Positions 16,741-25,892 of a stretch of 64,000 nucleotides of DNA are shown here, piece after piece. Source of the DNA: Lachnospiraceae bacterium (lineage in GTDB: Bacteria; Bacillota; Clostridia; Lachnospirales; Lachnospiraceae); NCBI GenBank assembly GCA_016283275.1, contig JAEEMP010000066.1, positions 1-64,000 on the forward strand, written 5' to 3'. Numbering within the stretch: the first letter of the stretch is position 1; every line of letters begins with the position of its first letter. The notes below the pieces were generated by a model that had not been told where the DNA came from, ran no database searches, and saw nothing but the letters and a program-made list of their open reading frames with translations. Made by a program: the position numbers and the translations under genes.

Positions 16741-17589
16741 TTACTTGTTGAATATGTTGTGCATATTAAGAGTTTCTCGCCATTTTCCGGGCGACATCCC
16801 CGTCAGATGCTTAAACGCGTTCGAAAAATTGTGTGCATCCTGGAAGCCCAAGCTGTATGCGATCTCCGAAACCGGTGTGCCCGTTTCCGAAAGAAGCACT
16901 TTGGCACGCTCAAATTTTTCGCTCAATATATACTGCTTTATCGATACTCCCGCACGATCTTTGAAAAACGTTGTTATGTACTTTTCGTTATAGCCGAAAT
17001 ATTCCGCAACATCCCTTACCTTGAGCGGTTCCGATATATGCCATGAAATATAATCCTTTATATCGTTAAAAGTCTGCTCTCCCTTGATCTTAAGGCCGTA
17101 ATCCCTGTATGCTCCGCCCTGCGCCGCGATCTCGGAAAGGACCGCTCCGCACAGATATCCGTTTAATGTGGATTCTCTGTATCTTTTATCCGAATCCATA
17201 AGCTGCTTTAACAATATTATCAGGCGGTCCGCATTTTTAAGGCTGCTTTGTTTTTTGATCGTCAAAAGACCCGGAACATATTCGTCGCTTAAGCTTTCCT
17301 TATGATCGTTCTTTCCGCCGTCATACGAAAAATGCATCCAGTAAAAACTCACCGCTCCCTGTTTAAATCCGTGCTGATCCGAAGTCGGAGTCATTATAAG
17401 ATATTCACCGGGACCCACGATATATTCCGTGTCCGCATCGGCTATATAAAGCGTCCCTTCCGTTACCACGATAAGCTCGTAATCGGTAAGCTCCCTCTTC
17501 ATATGTATCCATTCGGGACCGGGCGGCACAAATCTCCCGCTCCAGTTATATGTGATCTTTTTTTCGGAGTCGAATATTATATTTTTCAT
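16741..17589 (-). CDS. AraC-family transcriptional regulator
   Basis: The product has 282 residues: an N-terminal cupin sensing domain (ELIVVTEGTLYIADADTEYIVGPGEYL) and a C-terminal double helix-turn-helix (VRDVAEYFGYNEKYITTFFK; PVSEIAYSLGFQDAHNFSNAFKHLTGMSP). It is divergent from the GH127 gene and probably controls it and perhaps the symporter-isomerase pair. No Shine-Dalgarno site precedes the ATG, and the predicted promoter (17596-17624) would place transcription start at or next to the A of the ATG, so the message may be leaderless. Confidence 0.9.
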   Translation of the reverse strand: MKNIIFDSEKKITYNWSGRFVPPGPEWIHMKRELTDYELIVVTEGTLYIADADTEYIVGPGEYLIMTPTSDQHGFKQGAVSFYWMHFSYDGGKNDHKESLSDEYVPGLLTIKKQSSLKNADRLIILLKQLMDSDKRYRESTLNGYLCGAVLSEIAAQGGAYRDYGLKIKGEQTFNDIKDYISWHISEPLKVRDVAEYFGYNEKYITTFFKDRAGVSIKQYILSEKFERAKVLLSETGTPVSEIAYSLGFQDAHNFSNAFKHLTGMSPGKWRETLNMHNIFNK

Positions 17590-17595
17590 ATGTTA

Positions 17596-17624
17596 ATCTT
17601 ACAAAATTACCCCGATTTTGGCAA
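17596..17624 (-). promoter_or_regulatory. Promoter of the araC-type gene (possibly leaderless)
   Basis: -35 TTGCCA (17619-17624), 17-base spacer, -10 TAAGAT (17596-17601). Seven bases past the -10 is the A of the ATG at 17589. Confidence 0.5.
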
Positions 17625-17738
17625 TTCTTTTGCGCAAATCTTACGTTTTTACACCTTTTATAACCTTATTGGATTACATTTTTCTTTTATATGGTCCATA
17701 ATTATGCCAAAGAACACTTAAGAGAAAGGACGTTTAAC

Positions 17739-19652
17739 ATGATCAGGGATTTTTCTTTAAAAGATGTAACTTTAACCGACTCTTACTATGTAAATGCCTT
17801 TAAAAAGGAAGTTGAGTATCTGTCTTCTTTCGATACCAAAAGACTTCTTGCGGGTTTTTACGAAAATGCCGGGCTTAAGATGCCCGCAATGCGCTATAAA
17901 GGCTGGGAAGACAAACTTATAGCCGGCCACACACTTGGCCATTACCTGACCGCAGTCGCACAGGCATATGAGTCAAAAACATCCGACGACGCAGAAAAGA
18001 AAGTTCTTTTTGAAAAGATGACAGAGATAATTAACGGGCTTAAAGAATGTCAGGATGCAATGGGCACCGGCCTTATATTCGGTGCGGTCATTTTGGATAA
18101 CGATCCCGAAAAACAGTTTGACAACGTTGAACTTTCAAAGACCGATATATTCAAGGAATCCTGGGTTCCCTACTATACTCTTCACAAGATAATCACCGGC
18201 CTTAATGCCGTTGCAAACTTAAATGACGATAAGTCAAAAGAACTTTCACAGACCGCCCTTTCGATCGTATCAAAGCTTGCGGACTGGGTGTATGCACGTA
18301 CGGCTTCATGGAGCGACGAGACTCACAGAAAAGTCCTTGATATCGAATACGGCGGCATCAACGACTGCCTTTACGACGTATATCTTCTTACCAAAAAAGA
18401 GGAACATTTAAAAGCAGCGCAGGCCTTCGACGATACGGCGCTCTTTAAACGCATTACCGAGGCTCTTCCGGGTCAGAACGCCTTAAACGACCGCCATGCC
18501 AACACGACCATTCCCAAATTCATGGGTTCCCTTAAACGCTACATGGTGACCGGCGAAAATGAATATCTTGATTATGCGAAAAAATTCTGGGAAGCGGTGG
18601 CATATGAACATTCATACATTACCGGCGGAAACTCCGAATGGGAACATTTCGGTGAAGACGATGTACTGGACAAAGAACGCACCAAGTATAATTGCGAAAC
18701 CTGCAATTCCTACAATATGTTAAAGCTCACAAAAGGCCTGTTCATGGTAACCGGCGAAGCAAAATATGCCGACTGGTATGAAAATACATTCATAAACTCG
18801 ATCCTCGCATCGCAAAATCCCACTACCGGCATGACCACATACTTCCAGCCTATGGCTTCCGGCTATTTTAAAGCCTTCAGCCGTCCTTTCGATGACTTCT
18901 GGTGCTGCACCGGCTCGGGTATGGAGAACTTTTCAAAGCTTGGCGAAAGTTTCTTTTACTCAAAGGATGATATGCTTTATGTAAACCAGTATGTTTCTTC
19001 AAAGCTTAAATTAAAAGATAATACACTTACCGTAAGCTCCGAAATTCCCTACTCCGATGAAGTAAGCCTTTCGTTTGAAAACGATTTTTCCGGCACCCTT
19101 ATGCTTCGTATTCCCGACTGGGCAATGGATTTTAAGGTATTATCAAACGGTTCGGAAACCGAATACGAAGTGACCGGCGCAAATGAGTCCGCAAGACCGG
19201 CAAACTGTCTAAGCGATATAAGTTCAAACGGATTTGCGATCATAAAGGGCGGCATTAAAAAGGCTTCAAAGATAACTCTTAAGATTGCCGCAGGCTTGAG
19301 CGTATACACACTTCCCGACAACTTAAACACACTTGCGTTTAAATACGGTCCCGTCGTTTTAAGCGCAAAGCTCGGCACAGAAGACTTTTCGCTCGAGACC
19401 ACGGGAGTCGACGTAAGCGTTCCCGTAAAAGCGATATTCCCCAAGAACTTTGTGGAATCCGAAAGCGAAAGCGTTAGCCTTCCCACGGCATCCGTTAAGG
19501 AATTTGCGGCCGATATCGATAAATATATGGTAAAAGAAAACGCCGACGGTCTTAAGTTCCTCCTTAAGACCGACGACGCGGATCTTACATATACCGAACA
19601 CTTCAATAAATATAACGAAAGATACGGAATATATATGAAGTTTACAGTTTAA
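17739..19652 (+). CDS. GH127-type beta-L-arabinofuranosidase
   Basis: The product has 637 residues (start 17739 chosen for AGGA nine bases upstream). It matches the GH127/DUF1680 family: an N-terminal (alpha/alpha)6 barrel (GHTLGHYLTAVAQAYE; YYTLHKIITGL) and C-terminal beta domains. The zinc/catalytic set known from HypBA1 is present: Glu320 and Cys322 in NCETCNSYNM and Cys389-Cys390 in WCCTGSG, one of which is the cysteine nucleophile. No signal peptide, so it acts in the cytoplasm on imported arabino-oligosaccharides. It overlaps the convergent isomerase gene by 11 bases. GH146 is a close alternative family. Confidence 0.88.
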   Translation: MIRDFSLKDVTLTDSYYVNAFKKEVEYLSSFDTKRLLAGFYENAGLKMPAMRYKGWEDKLIAGHTLGHYLTAVAQAYESKTSDDAEKKVLFEKMTEIINGLKECQDAMGTGLIFGAVILDNDPEKQFDNVELSKTDIFKESWVPYYTLHKIITGLNAVANLNDDKSKELSQTALSIVSKLADWVYARTASWSDETHRKVLDIEYGGINDCLYDVYLLTKKEEHLKAAQAFDDTALFKRITEALPGQNALNDRHANTTIPKFMGSLKRYMVTGENEYLDYAKKFWEAVAYEHSYITGGNSEWEHFGEDDVLDKERTKYNCETCNSYNMLKLTKGLFMVTGEAKYADWYENTFINSILASQNPTTGMTTYFQPMASGYFKAFSRPFDDFWCCTGSGMENFSKLGESFFYSKDDMLYVNQYVSSKLKLKDNTLTVSSEIPYSDEVSLSFENDFSGTLMLRIPDWAMDFKVLSNGSETEYEVTGANESARPANCLSDISSNGFAIIKGGIKKASKITLKIAAGLSVYTLPDNLNTLAFKYGPVVLSAKLGTEDFSLETTGVDVSVPVKAIFPKNFVESESESVSLPTASVKEFAADIDKYMVKENADGLKFLLKTDDADLTYTEHFNKYNERYGIYMKFTV

Positions 19653-20460
19653 GTCTGTTCTGTACGTACTTAACGCTCTCAACGTATTCTTCGTCCGAAT
19701 TTAGATGCTCTATTATCATGGGCATATCGGGATCGATGTCTGTGGCAAGGGATGTATACTTTTCAAGGTTAAAAGTCCCTGCGCCGCAGGCGCATTCCCT
19801 AAGCTGGAATGTAAAGTCGTCAAGCAGCAATATGTCTTTTAAATGACAGCTCCTTATCTTATCTTTAAGAAGTCCGAACGTCTTATCCAGAAATTCATCG
19901 TGGAAGAAATATCTGTCCGGACAGTTTATCATATTGATAATATCCATATGAACAGCGAATCTTTCACGATCCACATCCTCAATGAGTTTTAAATATTCTT
20001 CCGGGCCGGTCGGGATCATCCACGGCATCGGCTCGAGCGAAAAATAAGTATTTTCAGGGTTGACCGCATCAATGATCGTACGTACCGTCTTAACGGTCTC
20101 ATCCCAGAGTTCTTTGCTGAAATTTTCCTTATAACCGCCGTCCCATACAGGACCGGTCGTGCCCGCAACATTTACGCAACACCTTGCCCCTATCCTATCC
20201 GCAAGCTTAAGCTGTCCTATTGAATAATCAATGTTCTTTTTTCGCTCGTTTGGGTCTTTCGAAAGTCCGTTTCTCCAGATCCCGACCTCCGCGATCAAAA
20301 GATCGTATTCTTTTGCCGCTTTTACATACTCATCGACAAGCGAATCGGGTGCTTCGCAGTTTAAAGGAAAAACAACGCTCTTAAGCCCAAGGTCTGCATG
20401 CGCTTTTGCCCAATCTTTTGGCGAACTTACCGTAAGTGACGAAGAAATACCGAGTCTCAT
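19642..20460 (-). CDS. Sugar phosphate isomerase/epimerase (TIM barrel)
   Basis: The product has 272 residues of the xylose isomerase-like AP-endonuclease 2 fold. Metal-binding acidic/His residues are visible in FSLEPMPWM, VHMDIINMI, SCHLKDI and IIEHLNS. Start at 20460 chosen because AGGGGG lies six bases upstream; a second ATG at 20466 directly touches the site. Substrate unknown. It lies 71 bases downstream of the SSS symporter and is probably cotranscribed, suggesting catabolism of the imported compound. Confidence 0.82.
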   Translation of the reverse strand: MRLGISSSLTVSSPKDWAKAHADLGLKSVVFPLNCEAPDSLVDEYVKAAKEYDLLIAEVGIWRNGLSKDPNERKKNIDYSIGQLKLADRIGARCCVNVAGTTGPVWDGGYKENFSKELWDETVKTVRTIIDAVNPENTYFSLEPMPWMIPTGPEEYLKLIEDVDRERFAVHMDIINMINCPDRYFFHDEFLDKTFGLLKDKIRSCHLKDILLLDDFTFQLRECACGAGTFNLEKYTSLATDIDPDMPMIIEHLNSDEEYVESVKYVQNRLKL

Positions 20461-20531
20461 AAACATCCCCCTGTTTTGTGCCGCTGCTCAGGTGGCAGCC
20501 AATCTGTTATGAAATCTGTTCTTCTTCTATT

Positions 20532-22070
20532 TTACTCCTGTACAACGTCATCGGGAAGTGCGATCTTCTCTTCTACGACCTTCTTCTTGTCGTAGCACTT
20601 AAATGAGTAATCGATCTCGCCCTTATCAAGCTTGGGTGTTATGAGCGATACCACAGGCACTACCACAAGGCCTGCTATCATGGCGATCGCACCTGCATTG
20701 ATGGGAGAAGCGATCCACTTTGTGAACATATTTGCCACAGTGATGCCTACGCCCGATATAAAGCCTGCCCAAACACCGATGCGGGTAACGCCCTTCCAGT
20801 AAAGACCGTAAAGAAGCGGAGCCAAAAATGCGCCGGCCAAAGCACCCCATGAGATACCCATGAGCTGAGCTATGAATGTCGGAGGCTTAAGAGCCATAAG
20901 TACGGATACCACGATGAATACCACGATGAATACCCTCATGATAAATACCTGCTTTTTCTCTGACATGTTCTTTACAAGGTTGCCTTTTATAAGGTCGAGT
21001 GTAACTGTAGAACTTGAAGTAAGTACAAGGCTTGAAAGTGTCGACATCGAAGCCGAAAGCACGAGTACCACTACGATACCGATCAATAAATCGGGAAGCT
21101 TTGAGAGCATGTTGGGTATGATCGCATCGTATACGATCTTTCCGTCAACAGTGATCTCGTCTACGCTGTTAAGTCTTGCAAAACCGCCAAGGAAATAGCA
21201 TCCGCCGGCTACCACGATCGCAAAGAATGTGGAAATGATAGTACCGGTCTTAATGGATCTTTCATCCTTGATCGCATAGAATTTCTGTACCATCTGAGGA
21301 AGTCCCCAGGTACCGAGCGAAGTAAGGATAACGACACCGAGTAAGTTGACGGGGTCGGGTCCGAAGAATGACACAAACGCACCCTGAAGTCCCTGTGTTA
21401 CCGGAATATCGCTTTCAAGAAGCGAAAGGTTTTTGTACGCTTCGAAGAAACCGCCGTTATTGCCGATAACGGATACCACAACAGCCACTATACCGAATAA
21501 CATTATGATGCCCTGTATAAAGTCATTTATTGCAGTTGCCATATATCCGCCTAAGATAACGTACACACCTGTTAAGAGTGCCATGACAAGAACGCATATC
21601 TCGTAAGGGATATCGAATGCCATGCCGAAAAGCCTTGAAAGACCGTTATATACGGAAGCCGTATAAGGGATCAGAAATACGAATGCTATGATCGCAGCCG
21701 CGATCTTGATAGCCTTAGAATGATATCTTCTGCCGAAGAAATCGGGCATTGTTGCCGTATCGAGATGCTTACTCATAACTCTGGTACGCCTTCCCAAAAG
21801 CACCCATGCCATTAACGAACCGATAAGAGCATTTCCTATACCGATCCAGGTCGAAGACATTCCGTATTTATATCCGAACTGTCCCGCATAACCTACGAAT
21901 ACAACCGCACTGAAATATGAAGTACCGTATGCAAAAGCCGTAAGCCACGGACCCACGCTTCTGCCGCCCAATACAAAACCGTTGACGTCCTTGGTGGACT
22001 TTCTTGAATAAAGACCGACCATGATCATGACGCCGAAAAACAGTACAAGTAAAATAATCTTTGCTGCCAT
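20532..22070 (-). CDS. Sodium:solute symporter (SSS family)
   Basis: The product is a 512-residue membrane protein of the SSS/LeuT-fold type with about 13 helices. Characteristic segments are FVLGGRSVGPWLTAFAYGTSYFSAVVFVG near the N-terminus and VLSASMSTLSSLVLTSSSTVTLD (Na2-site serines/threonines). Annotation as proline, pantothenate or sugar transporter cannot be decided; the neighbouring isomerase and GH127 point to a sugar or sugar acid. A perfect consensus promoter lies about 100 bases upstream, with repeated octamers between promoter and start. Confidence 0.9.
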   Translation of the reverse strand: MAAKIILLVLFFGVMIMVGLYSRKSTKDVNGFVLGGRSVGPWLTAFAYGTSYFSAVVFVGYAGQFGYKYGMSSTWIGIGNALIGSLMAWVLLGRRTRVMSKHLDTATMPDFFGRRYHSKAIKIAAAIIAFVFLIPYTASVYNGLSRLFGMAFDIPYEICVLVMALLTGVYVILGGYMATAINDFIQGIIMLFGIVAVVVSVIGNNGGFFEAYKNLSLLESDIPVTQGLQGAFVSFFGPDPVNLLGVVILTSLGTWGLPQMVQKFYAIKDERSIKTGTIISTFFAIVVAGGCYFLGGFARLNSVDEITVDGKIVYDAIIPNMLSKLPDLLIGIVVVLVLSASMSTLSSLVLTSSSTVTLDLIKGNLVKNMSEKKQVFIMRVFIVVFIVVSVLMALKPPTFIAQLMGISWGALAGAFLAPLLYGLYWKGVTRIGVWAGFISGVGITVANMFTKWIASPINAGAIAMIAGLVVVPVVSLITPKLDKGEIDYSFKCYDKKKVVEEKIALPDDVVQE

Positions 22071-22130
22071 CTCTTCACCTCATTATATGGATTACACTGT
22101 CTAAGCCGTGTCCCTTTGACACTTTCATGC

Positions 22131-22154
22131 TTAAACGCTTAAACGCGTAGACGC
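22131..22154 (-). promoter_or_regulatory. Triple octamer in the symporter leader
   Basis: Three consecutive 8-base units (plus-strand TTAAACGC, TTAAACGC, GTAGACGC) lie downstream of the promoter; a GTGTC-5-GACAC palindrome (22108-22122) follows. These look like binding sites for a regulator, possibly the AraC protein nearby. Confidence 0.4.
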
Positions 22155-22179
22155 TTTAAAGTCCTAAAGCATCTATTGC

Positions 22180-22208
22180 ATTATATAACCCCTGCCGACC
22201 AATGTCAA
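22180..22208 (-). promoter_or_regulatory. Perfect consensus sigma-A promoter of the symporter operon
   Basis: TTGACA (22203-22208), exactly 17 bases, TATAAT (22180-22185). The -35 is enclosed in the inverted repeat 22187-22216. Confidence 0.88.
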
Positions 22209-22216
22209 CAGGGGTT
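22187..22216 (-). promoter_or_regulatory. Inverted repeat enclosing the symporter -35
   Basis: Arms 22187-22194 and 22209-22216 (AACCCCTG/CAGGGGTT) are perfect over 8 bp with a 14-base loop holding the -35. It may be an operator, or a weak terminator for the macB permease gene; the bases after it are ATATAAT, not a U-tract. Confidence 0.5.
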
Positions 22217-22236
22217 GATAGAAAAAGTCAACTGTC

Positions 22237-23526
22237 CTATTCGTATCTCAATGCTTCTATGGGGTCCATCTTCGCAGCTTTGTTGGCCGGATAATATCCA
22301 AAGAATATACCTATGCCCATCGAGAAGAAAAGCGAACCCAGAATACTCTTTAACGAAGGTGACGCGGGTGTCTGCATAAGTTTTGCTGCAAGACTGCCAA
22401 GGCCCAAGCCGAGCGACACCCCTATCATACCGCCGATAAGACAGATGATGACCGCTTCCACGATAAACTGCGTCCTTATTGAACTGTTCGGAGCTCCGAG
22501 AGCCTTCCTCGTGCCGATCTCACGCGTTCTTTCCGTAATGGATACGAGCATTATGTTCATAACACCGATACCGCCTACCAAAAGAGCGATACCTGCGATA
22601 ACGGAAATGGCGGTCGTGATCTTATCAAGCATTCCCGACATCGTCTCGACAAGAGAGGCCATACTCATCGCATCCACATCAAGCTTACGGTTATGTTTAT
22701 AATATGACTTAAAAAACGACTTTGTCTTCGCGGCAAAATCATCCGGATTTACTCCCGGCTTTGTGACCACGCTGAAATGCGAATATCCTTCGCTATGGGT
22801 AAGCGACCTTGCCGCTTTAAACGGGATATGCAGAACAGATGCGCTGTTCAAAAAATCAAAGGATATCGAGATCACTCCCGTTGCGGCGCTTGTATCCTCA
22901 TACACACCTATCACCGTTACAGCAATATCCTTACTGTCCATGGAGACCGAAACCGTCTGTCCTACGGCATCTTCATAGCTTTCAAAAAGCTTATCCGAAG
23001 CCTTTGAAGAGATGATCCCGAGCATTCTTCCGTCTTCCATCTCCTGAGCGGTAAAAGCTCTTCCCGCAAGAAGTTTTACGTTATTTGCGGCAAAGTATCC
23101 AGCACTTTCGCCCTGGAGGGTCACGGATGCGGTTTTCTTATCTATGCTTATGCTGCCGCCTCCGACCTGCTCGCTTACGGATATCGCCATTATCTCTTCG
23201 GGATAGGTCTCTACGTAGTTATCTATCATTTCTTTTGAGATAAGATCTTCATCTTCGATACTCGGGTTACCGCTGTCGGCCTTAAATGTGTGACCTTCTT
23301 CGGTGACTTCGTCTTCTGTTTCTTTTGTCATAAGGTATACATCAACATTATTGGCACCCATGGAAAGCATCGAATCGTTCATCGAAGCGGTAAGCGAATT
23401 ACCCACCGTCATGATGGCAATGACCGAAGCGATACCGATGATGATACCGAGCATCGTAAGCAACGACCTCATTTTATTTGCTTTAAGACTTGAAAGTGCA
23501 AGCCTTATATTTTCTAAAAACAACAT
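22237..23526 (-). CDS. MacB-type ABC permease (FtsX family)
   Basis: The product has 429 residues: an N-terminal helix, a large extracytoplasmic MacB periplasmic-core domain (about 45-280) and three C-terminal helices with the FtsX motif (GIGVMNIMLVSITERTREIGTRKALGA). The start overlaps the ATPase stop by one base. Together with the upstream ATPase and adaptor it forms a MacAB-like efflux/export complex acting on peptides, lipids or macrolides. Confidence 0.92.
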   Translation of the reverse strand: MLFLENIRLALSSLKANKMRSLLTMLGIIIGIASVIAIMTVGNSLTASMNDSMLSMGANNVDVYLMTKETEDEVTEEGHTFKADSGNPSIEDEDLISKEMIDNYVETYPEEIMAISVSEQVGGGSISIDKKTASVTLQGESAGYFAANNVKLLAGRAFTAQEMEDGRMLGIISSKASDKLFESYEDAVGQTVSVSMDSKDIAVTVIGVYEDTSAATGVISISFDFLNSASVLHIPFKAARSLTHSEGYSHFSVVTKPGVNPDDFAAKTKSFFKSYYKHNRKLDVDAMSMASLVETMSGMLDKITTAISVIAGIALLVGGIGVMNIMLVSITERTREIGTRKALGAPNSSIRTQFIVEAVIICLIGGMIGVSLGLGLGSLAAKLMQTPASPSLKSILGSLFFSMGIGIFFGYYPANKAAKMDPIEALRYE

Positions 23527-24311
23527 TATTCTTCATTTCCTTCCGACGTTTCCGCGGGCTGTTCCGGTTGATCCTGCTTTGTTTCTTTTGCCGTTTCTTT
23601 CGGCCTTCCCGCGCCTTGTCTTATACCCGTGATCTGTCCGTCCTTAAGCGAGATTATGCGCTCGGTCTCTTCCGCAAGTTCCGGAGAGTGGGTAATGAGT
23701 ATTACCGTCTTGCCCTGCTCGTCATGAAGCTTATGAAAAATATCCATAACGAGGCGCCCTGTCTTTGAATCGAGCGCTCCAGTCGGCTCATCCGCAAGTA
23801 TGATCGAAGGATCGTTGCTCATGGCTCTTGCGATCGCAACTCTCTGCTTCTGACCACCCGACAGTTCTTCGGGAAGATGCTTCATACGATCCCCCATACC
23901 TACAAGTTTTAATAGCTCCTGTGCACGCTCCACGCGCTTTTTGCCCGGAACACCCGCATAGAGCATGGGCATTTCAACATTTTTAAGGGCATTTGTTTTG
24001 GCAATAAGATTATATGTCTGGAACACAAAACCTATCTTTTTATTGCGTATTTCGGAAAGTTCATCGTCGTCGGCCTTGGCCACGTCGATCCCGTCAAGGA
24101 TGTAACCGCCTTCCGTGGGCCGGTCCAAAGCTCCGATTATATTCATCAAAGTGGACTTTCCGGAACCCGATGCGCCCACAACAGCCACAAACTCTCCTTT
24201 ATATATATCTATGTTTACGTTGTTCAATGCCACAAGCTCATTCTCGGTGCCAATAAAATATTTTTTAACGATACCGGTAAGCTCGATGCATTTTTCTTTT
24301 TCTTCCGCCAA
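23526..24311 (-). CDS. MacB/LolD-type ABC ATPase
   Basis: The product has 261 residues with Walker A VGASGSGKST, signature ELSGGQKQR, Walker B IILADEPTGALD and a Pro/Glu-rich C-terminal tail (about 225-261). Start at TTG 24311 has GGGAGG eight bases upstream, and overlaps the adaptor's stop region; an upstream start at 24362 would overlap that gene by 50 bases without a better ribosome site. Confidence 0.93.
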   Translation of the reverse strand: MAEEKEKCIELTGIVKKYFIGTENELVALNNVNIDIYKGEFVAVVGASGSGKSTLMNIIGALDRPTEGGYILDGIDVAKADDDELSEIRNKKIGFVFQTYNLIAKTNALKNVEMPMLYAGVPGKKRVERAQELLKLVGMGDRMKHLPEELSGGQKQRVAIARAMSNDPSIILADEPTGALDSKTGRLVMDIFHKLHDEQGKTVILITHSPELAEETERIISLKDGQITGIRQGAGRPKETAKETKQDQPEQPAETSEGNEE

Positions 24312-24312
24312 C

Positions 24313-25875
24313 TTACATTCCTCCCTCGGCGCCTGCCTCCTCAAGAAGGGCGTTAAAATCAAACACTTCGGAAAGATCTCTCTTTACGTTGACCGTATCG
24401 CCTTCTTTAAGGTTTTCCGAAGAAACCTCGGCATAATAGTCATTGGTGACTCCGACGGTAACATATACGTTTTCGACTGTTCCGTCTTCCAAAACCTTTT
24501 CGACATAAGGGTTATTGTCGTCATCGTATATGAGCGAATCGTAAGGAACCGTAAGCGTATTGTCCGTCTCCGAAAGCACGATGCTCAACTTGGCCGTCAT
24601 ATCAAGGCGAAGAGCTTCGTTCTTTGTATCGACCGCTATTACAACCTTATAGGTCACGTTTCCGGAATTTGAGCCGGCGATCGGTACCGTAGCCCTGGGT
24701 GCGACAGATTTGACATGGCCCTCAAGCATCTCATCGCCCGTACCGTTTGTCTTGATGACAACCTTCTGTCCGGTCTTTATCTTTCCGATATCGTATTCAT
24801 CGATTTCCGTAACTATTTCATAAGCAGAAGTATCTTCGATCGTAAGTATCTGTGTGCCGGCATACTTGTCGCCTTCTTTTACCGAAACACTTGTTACGAT
24901 GCCCGAGATCGGTGCATATACATTGCAGGCTTCGATCTGATCTTTGATCTGATCCACCTGATTATCGGCTGTCATCTGAGCATTTTCCTTTGAAAGTCTT
25001 GCACTTGCGACCGAATCCCTGCTTGCTGCTACATTGGACTCATTGCTCCTCTGCGCATCCTCGTAATTCTGCTTAACGGAGTCTTTTGAACTTTCCAGCT
25101 GTTCGATCTTTGCCACATAAGAATTATAGTTGGCAAGATGCTCGCTCGCTGCGGCATTGTACTCCGCATAGCTTGCCTGATAAGAATTTAACTGTACGGT
25201 AAGCGTAGCTATATCGCTCGTAACGGTGCCGTATTCGCCCGCACTTACATCGGGATCTATCGACTGCTGCTGAGTCTTAAGTGCTGCAATCTTAGCAGAA
25301 GTTGAGGTTACAAGATCTTTATACTTATTGGCCTCGCCGAGTGCGCTCCAATACTGGTCGCTCGACTGATCGCGCATGTTCTCGTAATCTTTGATATCCT
25401 GCTCGGTTTCTTTTAACTGCTGTTCGTATCTTTCGGCGGTAACCGCACTCTGTGTCTGGGCGCTCTTTAAATTCCTGCTTGCCGAATTGACGCTTATATT
25501 GGCGCTCGCAACGCTGTTCTCCGTCGAAGCTTCGGCCTGCGCAAGGTTTTTCTCAAGATCTTCCGTTGAAAGAACGCATACAAGATCTCCGGCATTGACA
25601 TAGTCACCTTCCGCGAAAAGAACGCTCACAACATCTACTCCCGACACTTCCGCGATAACGGTTCCCGTATTGACACTCGATATCTTGCCGGTAGCGGGAA
25701 CCGCACTTACAAGGTTTCTCCTCTCAACCGTAACGGTCTCCGACTGCATAGACGCAAGCATCTCTTCACCCATGACCTTTGCCTTATGGATGAGCGATCC
25801 TATGCCCCAGCATATAAGCCCCACTACAACAAGTACTATTACCAAAGCCTTATGTTTCTTAAAAAATTTCTTCAT
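24313..25875 (-). CDS. HlyD/RND-type membrane fusion (adaptor) protein
   Basis: The product has 520 residues: an N-terminal signal anchor (about 9-30), a barrel-sandwich half (VSAVPATGKISSVNTGTVIAEVSG), a long coiled-coil hairpin (about 105-310, AQAEASTENSVASANISVNSA...), the second lipoyl half (NVYAPISGIVTSVSVKEGDKY), beta-barrel and membrane-proximal domains. In Gram-positives such adaptors work with MacB-type permeases. First gene of the three-gene export operon behind the promoter 25920-25948. Confidence 0.92.
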   Translation of the reverse strand: MKKFFKKHKALVIVLVVVGLICWGIGSLIHKAKVMGEEMLASMQSETVTVERRNLVSAVPATGKISSVNTGTVIAEVSGVDVVSVLFAEGDYVNAGDLVCVLSTEDLEKNLAQAEASTENSVASANISVNSASRNLKSAQTQSAVTAERYEQQLKETEQDIKDYENMRDQSSDQYWSALGEANKYKDLVTSTSAKIAALKTQQQSIDPDVSAGEYGTVTSDIATLTVQLNSYQASYAEYNAAASEHLANYNSYVAKIEQLESSKDSVKQNYEDAQRSNESNVAASRDSVASARLSKENAQMTADNQVDQIKDQIEACNVYAPISGIVTSVSVKEGDKYAGTQILTIEDTSAYEIVTEIDEYDIGKIKTGQKVVIKTNGTGDEMLEGHVKSVAPRATVPIAGSNSGNVTYKVVIAVDTKNEALRLDMTAKLSIVLSETDNTLTVPYDSLIYDDDNNPYVEKVLEDGTVENVYVTVGVTNDYYAEVSSENLKEGDTVNVKRDLSEVFDFNALLEEAGAEGGM

Positions 25876-25892
25876 TTCGATATTTACCTCTG

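Noticed and set aside
16722..16760. Plus-strand promoter from TTGACA at 16722
   Set aside because: No acceptable -10 at 16-18 bases and it would run antisense into the araC gene; the string is explained by the terminator hairpin.
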